Shown here in pieces: positions 24,426 through 36,234 of a stretch of 64,000 bases of DNA. Position 1 is the first letter of the stretch, and each line of letters opens with the position of its first letter. The DNA lies in the NCBI GenBank assembly GCA_032433765.1, contig JAVIAB010000051.1, positions 145,348,068-145,412,067 on the forward strand, in the 5' to 3' direction. The DNA comes from Megaustenia siamemsis. Lineage: Eukaryota > Mollusca > Gastropoda > Stylommatophora > Ariophantidae. The notes under the pieces are model-generated. The model was not told the origin of the DNA and did not search any database. It worked only from the letters and a program-made list of their open reading frames with translations. Made by a program: the position numbers and the translations under genes.

Positions 24426-25634
24426 ATAAAATATTGCGTAGCTTCGAATGTCATTTGTGTTCCTATCTGTGTTTAGTATTCTGTTGGAGAAATATTTTAC
24501 TTCTAAGATATTTTTAACTAGGTCTGGATTTATGATAATGCCCAATTCGTGCTTTTACTATTTAAGTTTCTTCTAAAATTATTACCAAATAGCTGATGTG
24601 TGATTTCTTTATAGATTTCCTCTAACTCTAGTGTCTGCTAAATCTTATCATTCAACTCTTATTTTGATCACGTTTTCAATGCGCTCTACCTGGTAGGATT
24701 GTTGCCACATTTATTTGTTATTGCTTCTTGTAAATAGAACGATAACTATAGTGCAGGAGCCGGGGGCACCACGGTGAGGGGAGAAAAGAATAGAGCCACC
24801 TTTAGCTGTCACGCATGTCGTGAGAGGCAACTAAGGAGGTCTGGAAGCGTCGTATGTGCAGTCGAGTAGGGCGTGTACGGAGAGACCTTTTCATCAGAAA
24901 TTGCTGAGTATTTTGGGAAATGATTTGACAAGCGATGGAAAGGATATGGGGAATTCTTGACTTCAGCGAAACTGGTTTAATGGATAACATAGACTAGGAA
25001 TATAGTAAGAGTGCATATTATTATTTCGATCTATCACTTGATGGCACAAAACGACTTCAGATCTTCAAATCATCATTTTCAGAAAGTTGATTCATGCCAT
25101 GTTAGGTTGAACGTAAGAATTTTGTTGTTCTTGAGTTTTTTGTTTCATAATTGGCAGCAACCATTCTTTTAAGCACTTTAGGTTTTTTGAGTCCTATAGT
25201 TTTTTTTTTTTTTTTACTCAAACGCTCTCAAGGTTCTTTCGTGTGCACAATTCGACGCCCGATTGTGTGTCTCCGAGATGATGACGAAGACAAAGGCAAC
25301 GAGATCAGAGTTTTATAAGGTGGAAAAAGAAAGATATAACTGATAGCCTCAAATGTCTGGCTCGAAATCTACTTCATAATTTGTCTTCATTCTCAGTTAC
25401 TTTAAAGCTTCATTATTTGTTTTCTTCTTTGTCCACTTATTCCTCAAATCTTTAGTTTCATCAGCGTAAATTTATCATTAATTTTTTTGAAGACACCGGC
25501 TTTCAGACTTTTCATCTATGTTTTTCTCCTGTATTCTCTTCTGTGTAATATTTCGACATTTCTTTCTCGCCCTCTCCACTATTCTCAACAACATATATTT
25601 TTCTATCTCTTTCCTCTATGACTATTTTCCCTAG

Positions 25635-25720
<86 letters not shown>

Positions 25721-26230
25721 TTCTCTCCTTCTTGATGATCTAGCTTTTTTTTACTTTTCAGTATATTCAGTCTTCCTCTCTCCCTTTCTACTATTATTTT
25801 TGTTCCTTAGTTCCCTATTACTTTCATTCTTCCTAATTTCTCTCCTCACCCTTTATCGCCCTTCTCCCCTTTCAATTATGGACCCAGCTTACGTCATTAT
25901 TAACAACTTGTTGAATCTTCTCGTGGCCGGTTTAATTATGAAGACACACAACAGACTTCTTGTCGTTCCCACGAGGCTCACACTTAAAGTGTTAAAGTGA
26001 TTGAATTAAATTTCTAAATTTCGTGGGAAATGGAGAAAAATGTAGAAACCAATAAACATGATAATTAACATGATAAGGTTGTTTGGACTTCATGAGAGAA
26101 AAACCTAATATTAACTGGGAGTTATATAAATAGAAAGCTATGTCAAACAATAATGTAGTTATTGATTTAACATTGTTAAATATAGATTTGGCTTTTCAGG
26201 GTATTTTGGACAATTTTGTTTTAAAGTTTG
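24426..26230. other. Unannotated DNA with a (CT)n microsatellite
   Basis: It includes a (CT)n tract at about 25638-25717, poly(T) at 25200-25216 and pyrimidine-rich flanks. No supported gene. Confidence 0.55.
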
Positions 26231-26234
26231 TAGC

Positions 26235-26480
26235 CGATTACTTCCGGTGTCATGGCGGCTTCGTGTAGCCGATTAAAAACTTCCCTCTTTGTCTTCTTTT
26301 CCTTTCACACAATTCTGTCTATATTCTATAAATCACTACTTAAAAGGCTTACATTTTCTGCTATATTTTCTTATTTTAATGTCCATGTTTCTGAACCATC
26401 CACGAATGTTGAGTACATAGAGTATTTTACTATTCGTAGTTTTAGTTCTGATCTTATACCTTGTTCATGTTTGTAAAGCT
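26235..26480 (-). pseudogene. LINE reverse-transcriptase remnant
   Basis: The minus strand gives a frame-broken segment resembling the GSETWTLK region that follows the reverse transcriptase in many LINEs. Too short and broken to classify. Confidence 0.5.
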
Positions 26481-26654
26481 GCCTTATACAATGTTATATT
26501 TATTTATCAGCTGAAACATTCAAGCACAATGTTTAGTGTTCTTCTTGGAAGTTATCAGTATTTCGAGGAGAATATGAAAGCACCTATGGGTGTGTCCGAA
26601 GTGCAGTGAAAATATAATATCAAATAACAGATAGACAATTAAGGCGAAGTCGCC

Positions 26655-26965
26655 TCCTAGCAGCAGAGCTGGAAGTTGTCAGCGACCCACAGCTGATATT
26701 TTACGACAGGATCGGTGAACCAGAACCATCCAGACCCTGCTCCGCCTCTCCGTGGTGCCTCCAGTAGCAGACTAACCCGTTTAGTCTGGCCCAGCGAGTA
26801 GGAATCGAAGAGGGAAGACAACCCGGTACTAAAAAATAACATGCTGAAGTCAGATGCGTTGGGCCAAAAGGCGCAATTATCATAGTTATACTGCAAACCA
26901 CAACACAAGGCAGACACGCCCACTTAACGGCCTCTTAAGGGCGGATGATGAGGAGGTGTATTCCT
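26655..26965 (+). repeat. Dispersed repeat shared with 59195-59495
   Basis: Similar blocks in both places include CAGCGACCCA, ATCGAAGAGGGAAGACAACC, CTGAAGTCAGATG and ACGCCCACTTAACG. No coding capacity is evident. Confidence 0.88.
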
Positions 26966-27239
26966 TTAGTCATCGCGAGAACGCAAGCAAGCAAAAATTG
27001 ACAATGTTAAACAATTGGTCAAAGATGTGAGACGGGAAAGTAAGCAAATCTGTGGGAACATGCACACCTCGACACAACTTCGTGCAAACCTCGACGTCAT
27101 AAGGGACGAGGGAAAATATCAACATAGGGCATTGGGCTGTCGCTGTTATTGTACACGTTTTCAGTTGCTTCTCGTTGATTTTTTGTCTGAATGTTCTTAA
27201 AATATCCGTGTTGCGGTATCTTTGACCTATATTAATTTG

Positions 27240-27440
27240 TTGGGGGCCTCGGTAGCCCAGCTGGGAAAACCACCCGACTGGGATACTGACTTTGGGACAA
27301 GTGTTCCCGCTGGTAGCAGTTTGTGAGTTGTACTTGTGGTTTGAACAAAAAAATACCCCCGTCATCGACCCAGCCGCTGGTAGAAATGGGTACCAGGGAG
27401 CACACTGGGAAGGTGAGGAATGCTGCCACGCATCGTGAGT
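27240..27440 (+). mobile_element. SINE-like element, different tRNA-like head
   Basis: The head CGGTAGCCCAGCTGG fits an A box, and the body has CGACCCAGCC and AAATGGGTACCAGGGAGCAC, the same body design as the other SINEs. A clear B box is not seen. Confidence 0.5.
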
Positions 27441-27864
27441 TTCAATGCTTGTAGCGACACTGTCCAGAAGTCTCCGTACACTTCTGGATAGACGGCCAAG
27501 CACATATGGGTTAAAACTGGCGTGCTAAGAAGCCCATTCAAGTCTCGTACTTGACCTTAACCTTTATATTCATTTGCGTCTTTCAAAGTCAGTTTGAATT
27601 TCCCAACGGTGGGTGTAAAAAAAAACCACAAATGAAATAAAAGAAATAAAAGCGACACTACTGATTTGAGAGTTTTCAAACATGGGAGAAAGAAAAAAAT
27701 GAAATGTTATTTGTATCTGAGCACAACATTTAACCTCCTTTAGCTTTGATTTCTGGCTACAGAGAAACATTACAATGGAAATTTTATGTTAAAAAATTAA
27801 TGTACCATGTATGTTCTTAAATCATAAAGTCGTTGCAGCATCGTTGATAATTTTAAATTATTTA

Positions 27865-28990
27865 GACTTGTCGCTACTTCCGAACTTGTCGCTACTTCCA
27901 GACTTGTCGCTACTTCCGAACTTGTCGCTACTTCCGAACTTGTCGCTACTTCCAGACTTGTCGCTACTTCCGAACTTGTCGCTACTTCCAGACTTGTCGC
28001 TACTTCCAGACTTGTCGCTACTTCCAGACTTGTCGCTACTTCCAGACTTGTCGCTACTTCCAGACTTGTCGCTACTTCCGAACTTGTCGCTACTTCCAGA
28101 CTTGTCGCTACTTCCAGACTTGTCGCTACTTCCAGACTTGTCGCTACTTCCAGACTTGTCGCTACTTCCAGACTTGTCGCTACTTCCAGACTTGTCGCTA
28201 CTTCCGAACTTGTCGCTACTTCCGAACTTGTCGCTACTTCCAGACTTGTCGCTACTTCCAGACTTGTCGCTACTTCCAGACTTGTCGCTACTTCCGAACT
28301 TGTCGCTACTTCCAGACTTGTCGCTACTTCCAGACTTGTCGCTACTTCCAGACTTGTCGCTACTTCCAGACTTGTCGCTACTTCCAGACTTGTCGCTACT
28401 TCCAGACTTGTCGCTACTTCCAGACTTGTCGCTACTTCCGAACTTGTCGCTACTTCCAGACTTGTCGCTACTTCCAGACTTGTCGCTACTTCCAGACTTG
28501 TCGCTACTTCCAGACTTGTCGCTACTTCCGAACTTGTCGCTACTTCCAGACTTGTCGCTACTTCCAGACTTGTCGCTACTTCCAGACTTGTCGCTACTTC
28601 CGAACTTGTCGCTACTTCCAGACTTGTCGCTACTTCCAGACTTGTCGCTACTTCCAGACTTGTCGCTACTTCCAGACTTGTCGCTACTTCCAGACTTGTC
28701 GCTACTTCCAGACTTGTCGCTACTTCCAGACTTGTCGCTACTTCCGAACTTGTCGCTACTTCCAGACTTGTCGCTACTTCCAGACTTGTCGCTACTTCCG
28801 AACTTGTCGCTACTTCCAGACTTGTCGCTACTTCCAGACTTGTCGCTACTTCCAGACTTGTCGCTACTTCCGAACTTGTCGCTACTTCCGAACTTGTCGC
28901 TACTTCCAGACTTGTCGCTACTTCCAGACTTGTCGCTACTTCCAGACTTGTCGCTACTTCCGAACTTGTCGCTACTTCCGAACTTGTCGC
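27865..28990. repeat. 18-bp minisatellite, ~62 copies
   Basis: Two unit variants, GACTTGTCGCTACTTCCA and AACTTGTCGCTACTTCCG, are interspersed. Because 18 is a multiple of three and the unit lacks stops, both strands are open for about 400 codons (a LLPDLS-type repeat on +, SLEVAT-type on -). I treat this as non-coding satellite. Confidence 0.93.
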
Positions 28991-29079
28991 CTTTTCGAGG
29001 TAATGAACAACACTATCTACAAGCAATTCCCCAGGTAGTCAACTTGAGTGCAACATCATCTCTGTCAAAAAAATGTGAC

Positions 29080-29240
29080 CAGTGAGTGCTGACGACACAG
29101 TGCTCTTGGCTGAAAATCGAGAAGAACAGCAACTGGCTAAAGAAATAAACAGGAAAAGCGATAAATATAAATTGAACATAAATATAAAGAATACCATAGC
29201 TATGGTACATCCAATCTAGCAGTCATTATTTAGGTAAATG
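29080..29240 (+). pseudogene. Old LINE reverse-transcriptase fragment, left of the intact LINE
   Basis: The frame around ADDTVLLAENREEQQ is the catalytic ADD box region of a LINE reverse transcriptase. The intact LINE at 29252 interrupts it, and LINE-like text resumes at about 32432-32985, so this looks like a nested insertion. Confidence 0.6.
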
Positions 29241-32200
29241 GATATAATCCATTTTCCGGTTGTTTCCAAAATGGAGGAATTATTTTTCTCCGGCTTGGTA
29301 TAGCACCGTTGATCAGAGGTTTAACAAGCCGCTATCGTAAAAACGATGTTGTTAATGAAACGTAGACCTGATACAGAATGTGTAAATTAGCAGTAGATAG
29401 TAGTGATAGTTTTTTCGGCCCTAAAACAACAACAAAAATAGGATTCTGGAATGTGCGAACAATGGCCGCTCCGACGAAACATGCACAGGTCGCGAGCGAG
29501 ATGGACAGATACGATCTAGATATTTTAGGATTAAGCGAAATGCGCTGGCCTGGAACAGGTAGGAGATCTATTGATAATAAAATAGTAGTTTTTTCTGGAA
29601 GGGAAGATGGAAAACACCGTGAAGGAGTAGGCATAATGATGACAGACAAAGCTGCAAGAAGTTTATTAGAATGGGAACCGGTAAATAGCCGTCTGATACG
29701 AACACGCTACAAAACAAAACATGGAAGACTTTCAATTATTCAATGTTATGCGCCTACTAACGAAGCTGATGATGAAGTTAAGGATGATTTTTATAACCAA
29801 CTGCAACAACTTATAAACAAAATACCAAAACACGATCTTTTAATTGTAATGGGAGACTTCAACGCCAAAGTAGGACAAGATAACGCAGGAGTGGAACATG
29901 TGATGGGGAGAGAAGGCTGTAATACAACAAGTCAGAATGGAGAAAGATTAATAGAATTATGTTTAATAGAAAATTTAGTTATAGGTGGGACATTATTTCC
30001 ACATAAAAATATCCACAAAACAACATGGATATCTCCTGATGATAGAACATCAAATCAAATTGACCACCTATGTATTAAACAACAATTCAGATCATCATTA
30101 ATAGATGTAAGAGCATACAGAGGTGCTGATGTTAATAGTGACCACAACCTGTGCATTGGGAAAATAAGATTAAAATTTAGAAACCAACAGAAGAGGTCAA
30201 TTACACATAAAATTGATAGTCATAAACTGAAAGATGAAGCAATAAAGGAAAAGTTTAACATAGAGCTAAGTAATTGTTATTCAGCACTTGGTGAAATAGA
30301 CTTAGATATCAATGAAATGTGGGACTCACAGAGCAAAATACTAATGACAGCAGCAGAAGCAAGTGCTGGACTGAAGAAAATGGAAAAACGAGCTTGGATC
30401 TCAGACACCACATGGAAATACATCAAAGAAAGAAGAGAAGCGAAGAGAGCCATGACTAATGTAAAGACAGATCTTGGAAAGGTTCTGGCAAAAGCAACAT
30501 ACAAAGAATTAGACAACAAAGTGAAAAGTTCGGCAAGAAGAGATACAAGAGCTTATATAAACAACTTGGCAGAGAAAGCAGAGACAGCTGCAATTACAGG
30601 AGACAGCAGAACTCTTTATACTGTACAAAAGATGCTGACAAACACCTATACATCCAGTGGAACACCAATTCTAGACAAATCTGGATTAATGCTAACAACA
30701 AGCGCAGACATAAAAGCCCGTTGGGCGGAACACTTCAAAGAAATTCTTAACCGTCCACTACCTCACAGTTTAATAGATTTTGAAGTTGAAACACCAGCAG
30801 CAGAATTAGATGTAAATTTAGATGACTTCACCTTGAGTGAAATAGAAACCACCTTAAAGCTAATGACCAATAACAAGGCTGCTGGAGAGGATAAGTTAAC
30901 AGCTGAGATCCTCAAGGCAATTGATAGCCATAATTTAATACATCTCCAAAAAATGTTCAACATCATTTGGAAAACAGAGAAGACGCCTCATAAATGGAAA
31001 AAAGGAATCATTGTTAAGATCCCAAAAAAGGGCAATCTTAGAGATTGTAACAATTGGAGAGGCGTGACACTTTTGTCTGTTGCCTCAAAATTATTCTGTA
31101 AAATCATCCTAAATAGAATAAAGGATTCAATAGATACAGTAATGCGTGAAGAACAGGCTGGGTTTAGAAAAGGGAGAAGCTGTCTTGATCACATTTTCAC
31201 TCTACGACTTATATTGGAGGAACACATTGAAAAGCAAAAACCTTTTGTACTTAACTTCATCGACTTCAAAAAAGCATTTGATAGTATTCATAGAGATTCT
31301 TTGTGGAAAATTCTGAAGCAATATGGCTTACCATCAAAAATCATAAATATTATCAAAGACATGTATGATGGTTACACATGTGCAGTTCGAACAGAGGAAG
31401 GACTGAGCGAATGTTTCCCAATAGAAACTGGGGTTAAACAAGGATGTATTTTATCGCCCTTGTTATTTGGAATTGTTATGGACTTCATAATGAAGAAATG
31501 CTGCACTGGTAATAAAGGCATCGAATGGATACAAGGAGACCATTTGGAGGACCTCGACTTTGCTGATGACATAGTTCTCATCAGCAGTCAGATAAAAACG
31601 ATGCAGGAAAACACAAATGAACTATCATCAATAGCCAGCAAAATTGGGCTTGAGGTCAATCATGAAAAGACTAAAGTCATGAAAAGTTTAATTCCAACAA
31701 GTGACAAAATATACATGGAAAACAAACCAGTAGAAGAGATCGATCACTTTATCTATCTTGGAAGTCACATTGATCGAGAAGGGGATACGAGCAAAGAAAT
31801 TAGAATCAGACTGGCTAAAGCAGCAATGTCTTTCAGAAGCCTTGAAAAGTTGTGGAAATCAAAACTCATTAGCACAAACACAAAACTTAGGCTATTCAAA
31901 TCAAATGTACTATCAACCCTTACGTATGCGTCTGAAAGCTGGAAAACAACAAGAGATATAGAAACAAAGTTGAACGCATTCGAAAATAAATGTCTAAGGA
32001 AAATACTTGGTATAGAATGGAACGAATTCAAAACAAACGAGGAAATTAGAGAAATCGCCAATCAACCACTAATATCTTCAGTAATAAAGAAAAGACGATG
32101 GTCATACGTTGGACATGTGATGAGAAGAGATAATAATCGAATAGCAAAGCAAGCCCTCATATGGGAAACAACAGGTAAAAGAAAAAGAGGAAGACCCAGG

Positions 32201-32431
32201 GAGACACTGAGAAGAACATTGATGAGAGAGGCAAGAGCAGCAGGAATCGGCTCCATCAATGAGATAGAACTGCTTGCACAGAACAGAGACAGATGGCGAG
32301 ATTTGATAAAATATCTTTAAAAGAAAACTGCTAGAACAAAAATTCATATAGGAGAAGGTGTATCTTGGTCTACGCCCTATGGGCCGGTTACGGCTCGAAA
32401 GGTCAATAGATAGATAGATAGATATAATCCA
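29241..32431 (+). mobile_element. Full-length RTE-like LINE with perfect 11-bp target-site duplications
   Basis: The element runs 29252-32420 (3.17 kb) between GATATAATCCA at 29241-29251 and at 32421-32431. It has a ~125-base 5' leader, one long frame and a short 3' region ending in (ATAG)n. A single endonuclease/reverse-transcriptase frame, a short 3' end and a microsatellite-like tail point to the RTE group or a near relative; clade assignment needs a tree. Confidence 0.93.
29378..32320 (+). CDS. LINE endonuclease-reverse transcriptase (980 aa)
   Basis: This is an intact 980-residue polyprotein for target-primed reverse transcription. Residues ~20-260 form an APE-type endonuclease: FWNVRTM (23-29), SEMRW (53-57), MGDFNAKVG (near 158) and SDHNLC (near 254). 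Residues ~500-770 form the reverse transcriptase, with a GVKQGCILSPLLF block and catalytic FADD (near 727) where most families have YADD. The C-terminus has a GHVMRRDNNRIAKQ motif and a basic KRKRGRPRE stretch, likely for nucleic-acid binding. No ORF1 lies upstream. No stops or frameshifts are present, and the near-identical copy at 8743 suggests recent activity. ATG at 29378 is the first good start after the 5' end. Confidence 0.93.
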   Translation: MCKLAVDSSDSFFGPKTTTKIGFWNVRTMAAPTKHAQVASEMDRYDLDILGLSEMRWPGTGRRSIDNKIVVFSGREDGKHREGVGIMMTDKAARSLLEWEPVNSRLIRTRYKTKHGRLSIIQCYAPTNEADDEVKDDFYNQLQQLINKIPKHDLLIVMGDFNAKVGQDNAGVEHVMGREGCNTTSQNGERLIELCLIENLVIGGTLFPHKNIHKTTWISPDDRTSNQIDHLCIKQQFRSSLIDVRAYRGADVNSDHNLCIGKIRLKFRNQQKRSITHKIDSHKLKDEAIKEKFNIELSNCYSALGEIDLDINEMWDSQSKILMTAAEASAGLKKMEKRAWISDTTWKYIKERREAKRAMTNVKTDLGKVLAKATYKELDNKVKSSARRDTRAYINNLAEKAETAAITGDSRTLYTVQKMLTNTYTSSGTPILDKSGLMLTTSADIKARWAEHFKEILNRPLPHSLIDFEVETPAAELDVNLDDFTLSEIETTLKLMTNNKAAGEDKLTAEILKAIDSHNLIHLQKMFNIIWKTEKTPHKWKKGIIVKIPKKGNLRDCNNWRGVTLLSVASKLFCKIILNRIKDSIDTVMREEQAGFRKGRSCLDHIFTLRLILEEHIEKQKPFVLNFIDFKKAFDSIHRDSLWKILKQYGLPSKIINIIKDMYDGYTCAVRTEEGLSECFPIETGVKQGCILSPLLFGIVMDFIMKKCCTGNKGIEWIQGDHLEDLDFADDIVLISSQIKTMQENTNELSSIASKIGLEVNHEKTKVMKSLIPTSDKIYMENKPVEEIDHFIYLGSHIDREGDTSKEIRIRLAKAAMSFRSLEKLWKSKLISTNTKLRLFKSNVLSTLTYASESWKTTRDIETKLNAFENKCLRKILGIEWNEFKTNEEIREIANQPLISSVIKKRRWSYVGHVMRRDNNRIAKQALIWETTGKRKRGRPRETLRRTLMREARAAGIGSINEIELLAQNRDRWRDLIKYL

Positions 32432-32985
32432 GACAAAACTAAGCATATAGACCTTGACCAAGCCATGGCTAGCCACGGGAAATGTATCAATAAATACAAG
32501 AATAGAAATGGCAACAAGCATTTTTACCAACATGAAATATGCATTTACAGCACAGAAAGAAAACCACCAAGACTAAAGACGAGAATAATAAATTGTTGAA
32601 TCAATACAACATTCCTGTTTGATGCAGAAATATGCACATTAAATATTACAACATAAATGAGAAGTCCTTGAAATGTGCATTTATAGATGTAGAAGAATTG
32701 AGTGAGTCGAGAAGAAAACAGTTATGATGTTTTGAAACAGCTGGAAATGAATATTGCAATGTTTAATACACATCGAACAAGCTGAATGAAATTGGACACT
32801 TAAATAATTAATTGTTTCGGTAAAAACTAAAAGGTAGAGGTAGGGGAAGACTAAAGTGGGCTGAGTGACAGTATGAAGATGTGTACAGGGCAGCCTACGA
32901 CAAGGTGCACGACGAAAGAAACATCATGAAATGGCGCTACATGGTTGCCAATCTTAAATGCCAAGACGATAGAAGAAGATGCTGA
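32432..32985 (+). pseudogene. Old LINE C-terminal fragment, right of the intact LINE
   Basis: In broken frames it holds a GRGRGRLKWAE-like segment and RAAYDKVHDERNIMKWRYMV (around 32885-32950), which resembles the end of a LINE protein. It may be the right half of the host LINE into which the younger one inserted. Confidence 0.6.
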
Positions 32986-33450
32986 AACAACCAATACATC
33001 ATTGCTGAAACAACCAATACATCATTGCTGAAACAACCAATACATCATTGCTGAAACAACCAATACATCATTGCTGAAACAACCAATACATCATTGCTGA
33101 AACAACCATTACATCATTGCTGAAACAACCAATGCATCATTGCTGAAACAACCATTACATCATTGCTGAAACTACCAATACATCATTGCTGAAACAACCA
33201 ATACATCATTGCTGAAACAACCATTACATCATTGCTGAAACAACCAATACATCATTGCTGAAACAACCATTACATCATTGCTGAAACAACCAATACATCA
33301 TTGCTGAAACAACCATTACATCATTGCTGAAACAACCAATACATCATTGCTGAAACAACCAATACATCATTGCTGAAACAACCATTACATCATTGCTGAA
33401 ACAACCAATACATCATTGCTGAAACAACCATTACATCATTGCTGAAACTG
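32985..33450. repeat. 23-bp minisatellite, ~20 copies
   Basis: Unit ATTGCTGAAACAACCA(A/T)T plus ACATC. It begins inside or at the end of the LINE remnant. Confidence 0.95.
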
Positions 33451-33574
33451 CAGAAACCATTTCTCGACTCGTATTAATCTTATCAGATATTTCTGTATCC
33501 AATCATAAGAGAGCATGACCACACTGTGATCGTCATCAATACTGACGACACAGCGACAACAACATCAATAGTGT

Positions 33575-34160
33575 CAAAGCTTATCATCATGTACCATAAC
33601 GGCTGACGTAGGCGATCATGTCCTTCCACATCATGTACCATAACGGCTGACGTAGGCGATCATGTCCTTCCACAATTCTTTCCTCACTGCATGGTATCAG
33701 TTATGTTGCTGAATGTTTGCAGTGCCGCGGCACCAATCTGTCCAGTACTTTCTCTCTTTGTCGTCTGCAGTCTCTCTTTTCCTGTATTTTGCCAGTTGTA
33801 ACCAAATGTTCCAACTTTTACCTTCTCACGATGTGTCAGAAAAATGTCAATTGTTTATTTCTATTGTTTGTAAAAGCTCTCTTTTTGTGATGGCCTCTTT
33901 GAGATTTAACCCATTTGTCTTTTTAGCTATCCAGCAAACTCTCAACATTCTTCTGAGAAATCAAATTTCTGTAGCCTCTTGTCGTCTTTTCATTCGTTTG
34001 TCTACTGTTCATGATTGCATTCCAAGGTCAGAAATAGCTCTATGTAGCTTCAATAAACTTTCATTCTCACTTCTCTTGGTGTAGACTTGTTGCACAGTTT
34101 TACATCGTTTGAAATGCTGCTTTGGCCTGTGCTATTATGTTTTTTGTTTATGTCGTGCAT
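33575..34160 (-). pseudogene. Degraded LINE C-terminal fragment with 3'-end duplication
   Basis: Minus-strand remnant of the same family as 16105-16600. A ~52-base block (ACGGCTGACGTAGGCGATCA and its surroundings) is directly repeated at 33590-33675. Frames are broken throughout. Confidence 0.75.
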
Positions 34161-34299
34161 CTTCCGCCAGATATTTATTATTGCGTCCAAGCATTTGAGG
34201 CTCAAGTAAGTTACGGAATGAATTAAGCTCATTCGTAGATTACGTAGATATTCTTCTTAGTTGATTCCAGATTCACGCAAGTTAACTTTCTCATCTGTG

Positions 34300-34712
34300 A
34301 ATGTTAGAGTATGACCTCTCATCTGTGAATGTTAGAGTATGACCTCTCATCTGTGCATGTTAGGGGTTGACCTATCATCTGTGCATGTTAGGGGTTGACC
34401 TATCATCTGTGCATGTTAGGGGTTGACCTCTCTTCTGTGCATGTTAGGGGTTGACCTCTCATCTGTGCAAGTTAGGGGTTGACCTATCATCTGTGCATGT
34501 TAGGGGTTGACCTATCATCTGTGCATGTTAGGGGTTGACCTATCATCTGTGCATGTTAGGGGTTGACCTATCATCTGTGCATGTTAGGGGTTGACCTCTC
34601 TTCTGTGCATGTTAGGGGTTGACCTCTCATCTGTGCAAGTTAGGGGTTGACATCTCAACTGTGAATGTTAGAGTATGACCTCTCATCTGTGCATATTATA
34701 GGTTGACCTCTC
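34300..34712. repeat. 28-bp minisatellite, ~14 copies
   Basis: Unit CTATCATCTGTGCATGTTAG plus GGGTTGAC, with GAATGTTAGAGT variants at both ends. Confidence 0.95.
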
Positions 34713-34724
34713 ACCTAGAACGTA

Positions 34725-34990
34725 AATAATCGCTTTGGGTAGCCCGGTGGTAGGGGTATCCCCCCTCCCCACATAGAAGACGTAAGCAGTCTCCTTCCCT
34801 TCGATAGTCTTTGGGACAGCCTTGTCAAAATGGGGTACCCGTTAGCTTCCCTTATCAGGAATACGTGACGCTCCCCTGACCAGAGATACGTGACGCTCCC
34901 CTGACCAGAGATACGTGACGCCCCTGGAGCAGATTGTAGATGCTGTGAGAGCAGCCGGAAACTAGTACTTATTATGGTCTCTACTCTAGG
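34725..34990 (+). mobile_element. Possible SINE fragment with a 25-bp triplication
   Basis: It has a tRNA-like head (GGGTAGCCCGGTGGTAGGGG) and an AAATGGGGTACC motif like the other SINE bodies. A unit with AGATACGTGACGCTCCCCTG is repeated about three times at 34852-34925. Confidence 0.4.
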
Positions 34991-35022
34991 ATGGTAGACA
35001 GACGATCTCCATTGTCAAGACA

Positions 35023-35382
35023 ATGGCTCCCATCACCGACTTGGACAGTCATTGTCAAGGAGAGGAACTGCAAGCTACCTTCATACATTGCCTTGAAACA
35101 CATGACGAGCAAAAACAACAGCTGCACATTATAGGGGAGTTAACTGATAGAGCAACAAAACTTAGGCTTTTAAAGACCCGGTATTTTTCCATAACAATAT
35201 CTGTCGTGAAACAAGGACAATCGACAAATCTGCTGAAAAAATACTTGTTTGTATCTGAATGTAAGTCGTACATGCAGAAGAATGCACTGAATAACATGGA
35301 TGGGAAAAAGAGAATAAATGTGTCAGTTTTTCAAGAATTTAAAATTCTAGAAAATTGCTTAAGAAAGAGCAAACACAAATGA
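35023..35382 (+). CDS. Unrecognised 119-codon open frame
   Basis: The frame starts at ATG 35023 and ends TGA, followed at once by an AATAAA at about 35385. The product is polar, lysine-rich and without signal peptide or membrane segment. I recognise no family. LINE-like text follows at 35440-35600, so it may be transposon-derived or a chance frame. Confidence 0.25.
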   Translation: MAPITDLDSHCQGEELQATFIHCLETHDEQKQQLHIIGELTDRATKLRLLKTRYFSITISVVKQGQSTNLLKKYLFVSECKSYMQKNALNNMDGKKRINVSVFQEFKILENCLRKSKHK

Positions 35383-36234
35383 ACAATAAATATTTTAGTT
35401 ATGTAAAATGACATAATGGCACAGACAAGATAATTTGGAAAGAATAGTGGCAGGTAAACGAGGGACACGAAGACCTAAAAGAATGTGAATGCAGTAGATC
35501 ACAGACGAGTTAGTATTGACTGCTGTTGACGCACGGAAGAGAAACCTCAAAGTAGTTACCATAGGAGACCAGTTCCAACAGGGACCACCTAGATGATGAA
35601 TTCTCAGAAATTCTTGTCAGTCCTATTGCAGAGCTGGCATAATGAGGGCCACCACCAACGGTAGAACGTCATCAAGTTACAATATAATAGCTTTGAAAGC
35701 TGCCACTAACAATATCAGACATTTATCTACTTTTGTGTGTAGAATATTCTAACAACACCGTGTGGGTATACGTATGTAAGCGCGCGCGCTCATTATTATC
35801 ATGTGAGATGATCCCGTGCAAGCTGGATCGTCGATTTGTAGCACTACTTTCATGTATTCTCAGGAGCCTTCCTTGTAAGGAAACTCGCACAGAAACGATT
35901 GCTATAATTAGCATACATTATAAGGTAAAAGAAAGCCAGGAAATACAACTGTTCGGCCTCTACTTGAGAATGGAAGGAATAATTAGATGCAGATATGCCT
36001 TTGCATCAGTGACGCTCTGGGCTTCAATACACACAAACGAATATACAAAAACTGAATAGAGAGTCACATTGATTGACGTTATGCAGAACAAAAACAGATG
36101 CATGTACAAATATGCAACAGAAAGACCCCGTAAAGATAAATGAGTGAATTTTCAAACGTCAACAAAAAGTCTACATTCGTTACTAAACATGATATATTTA
36201 GCAAACGTTTCATATACACCATTTTGATTAACTC

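Noticed and set aside
24153..24545. 130-codon isoleucine/tyrosine-rich minus-strand frame that could pass for a membrane protein
   Set aside because: It is generated by the 17-bp AT-rich array.
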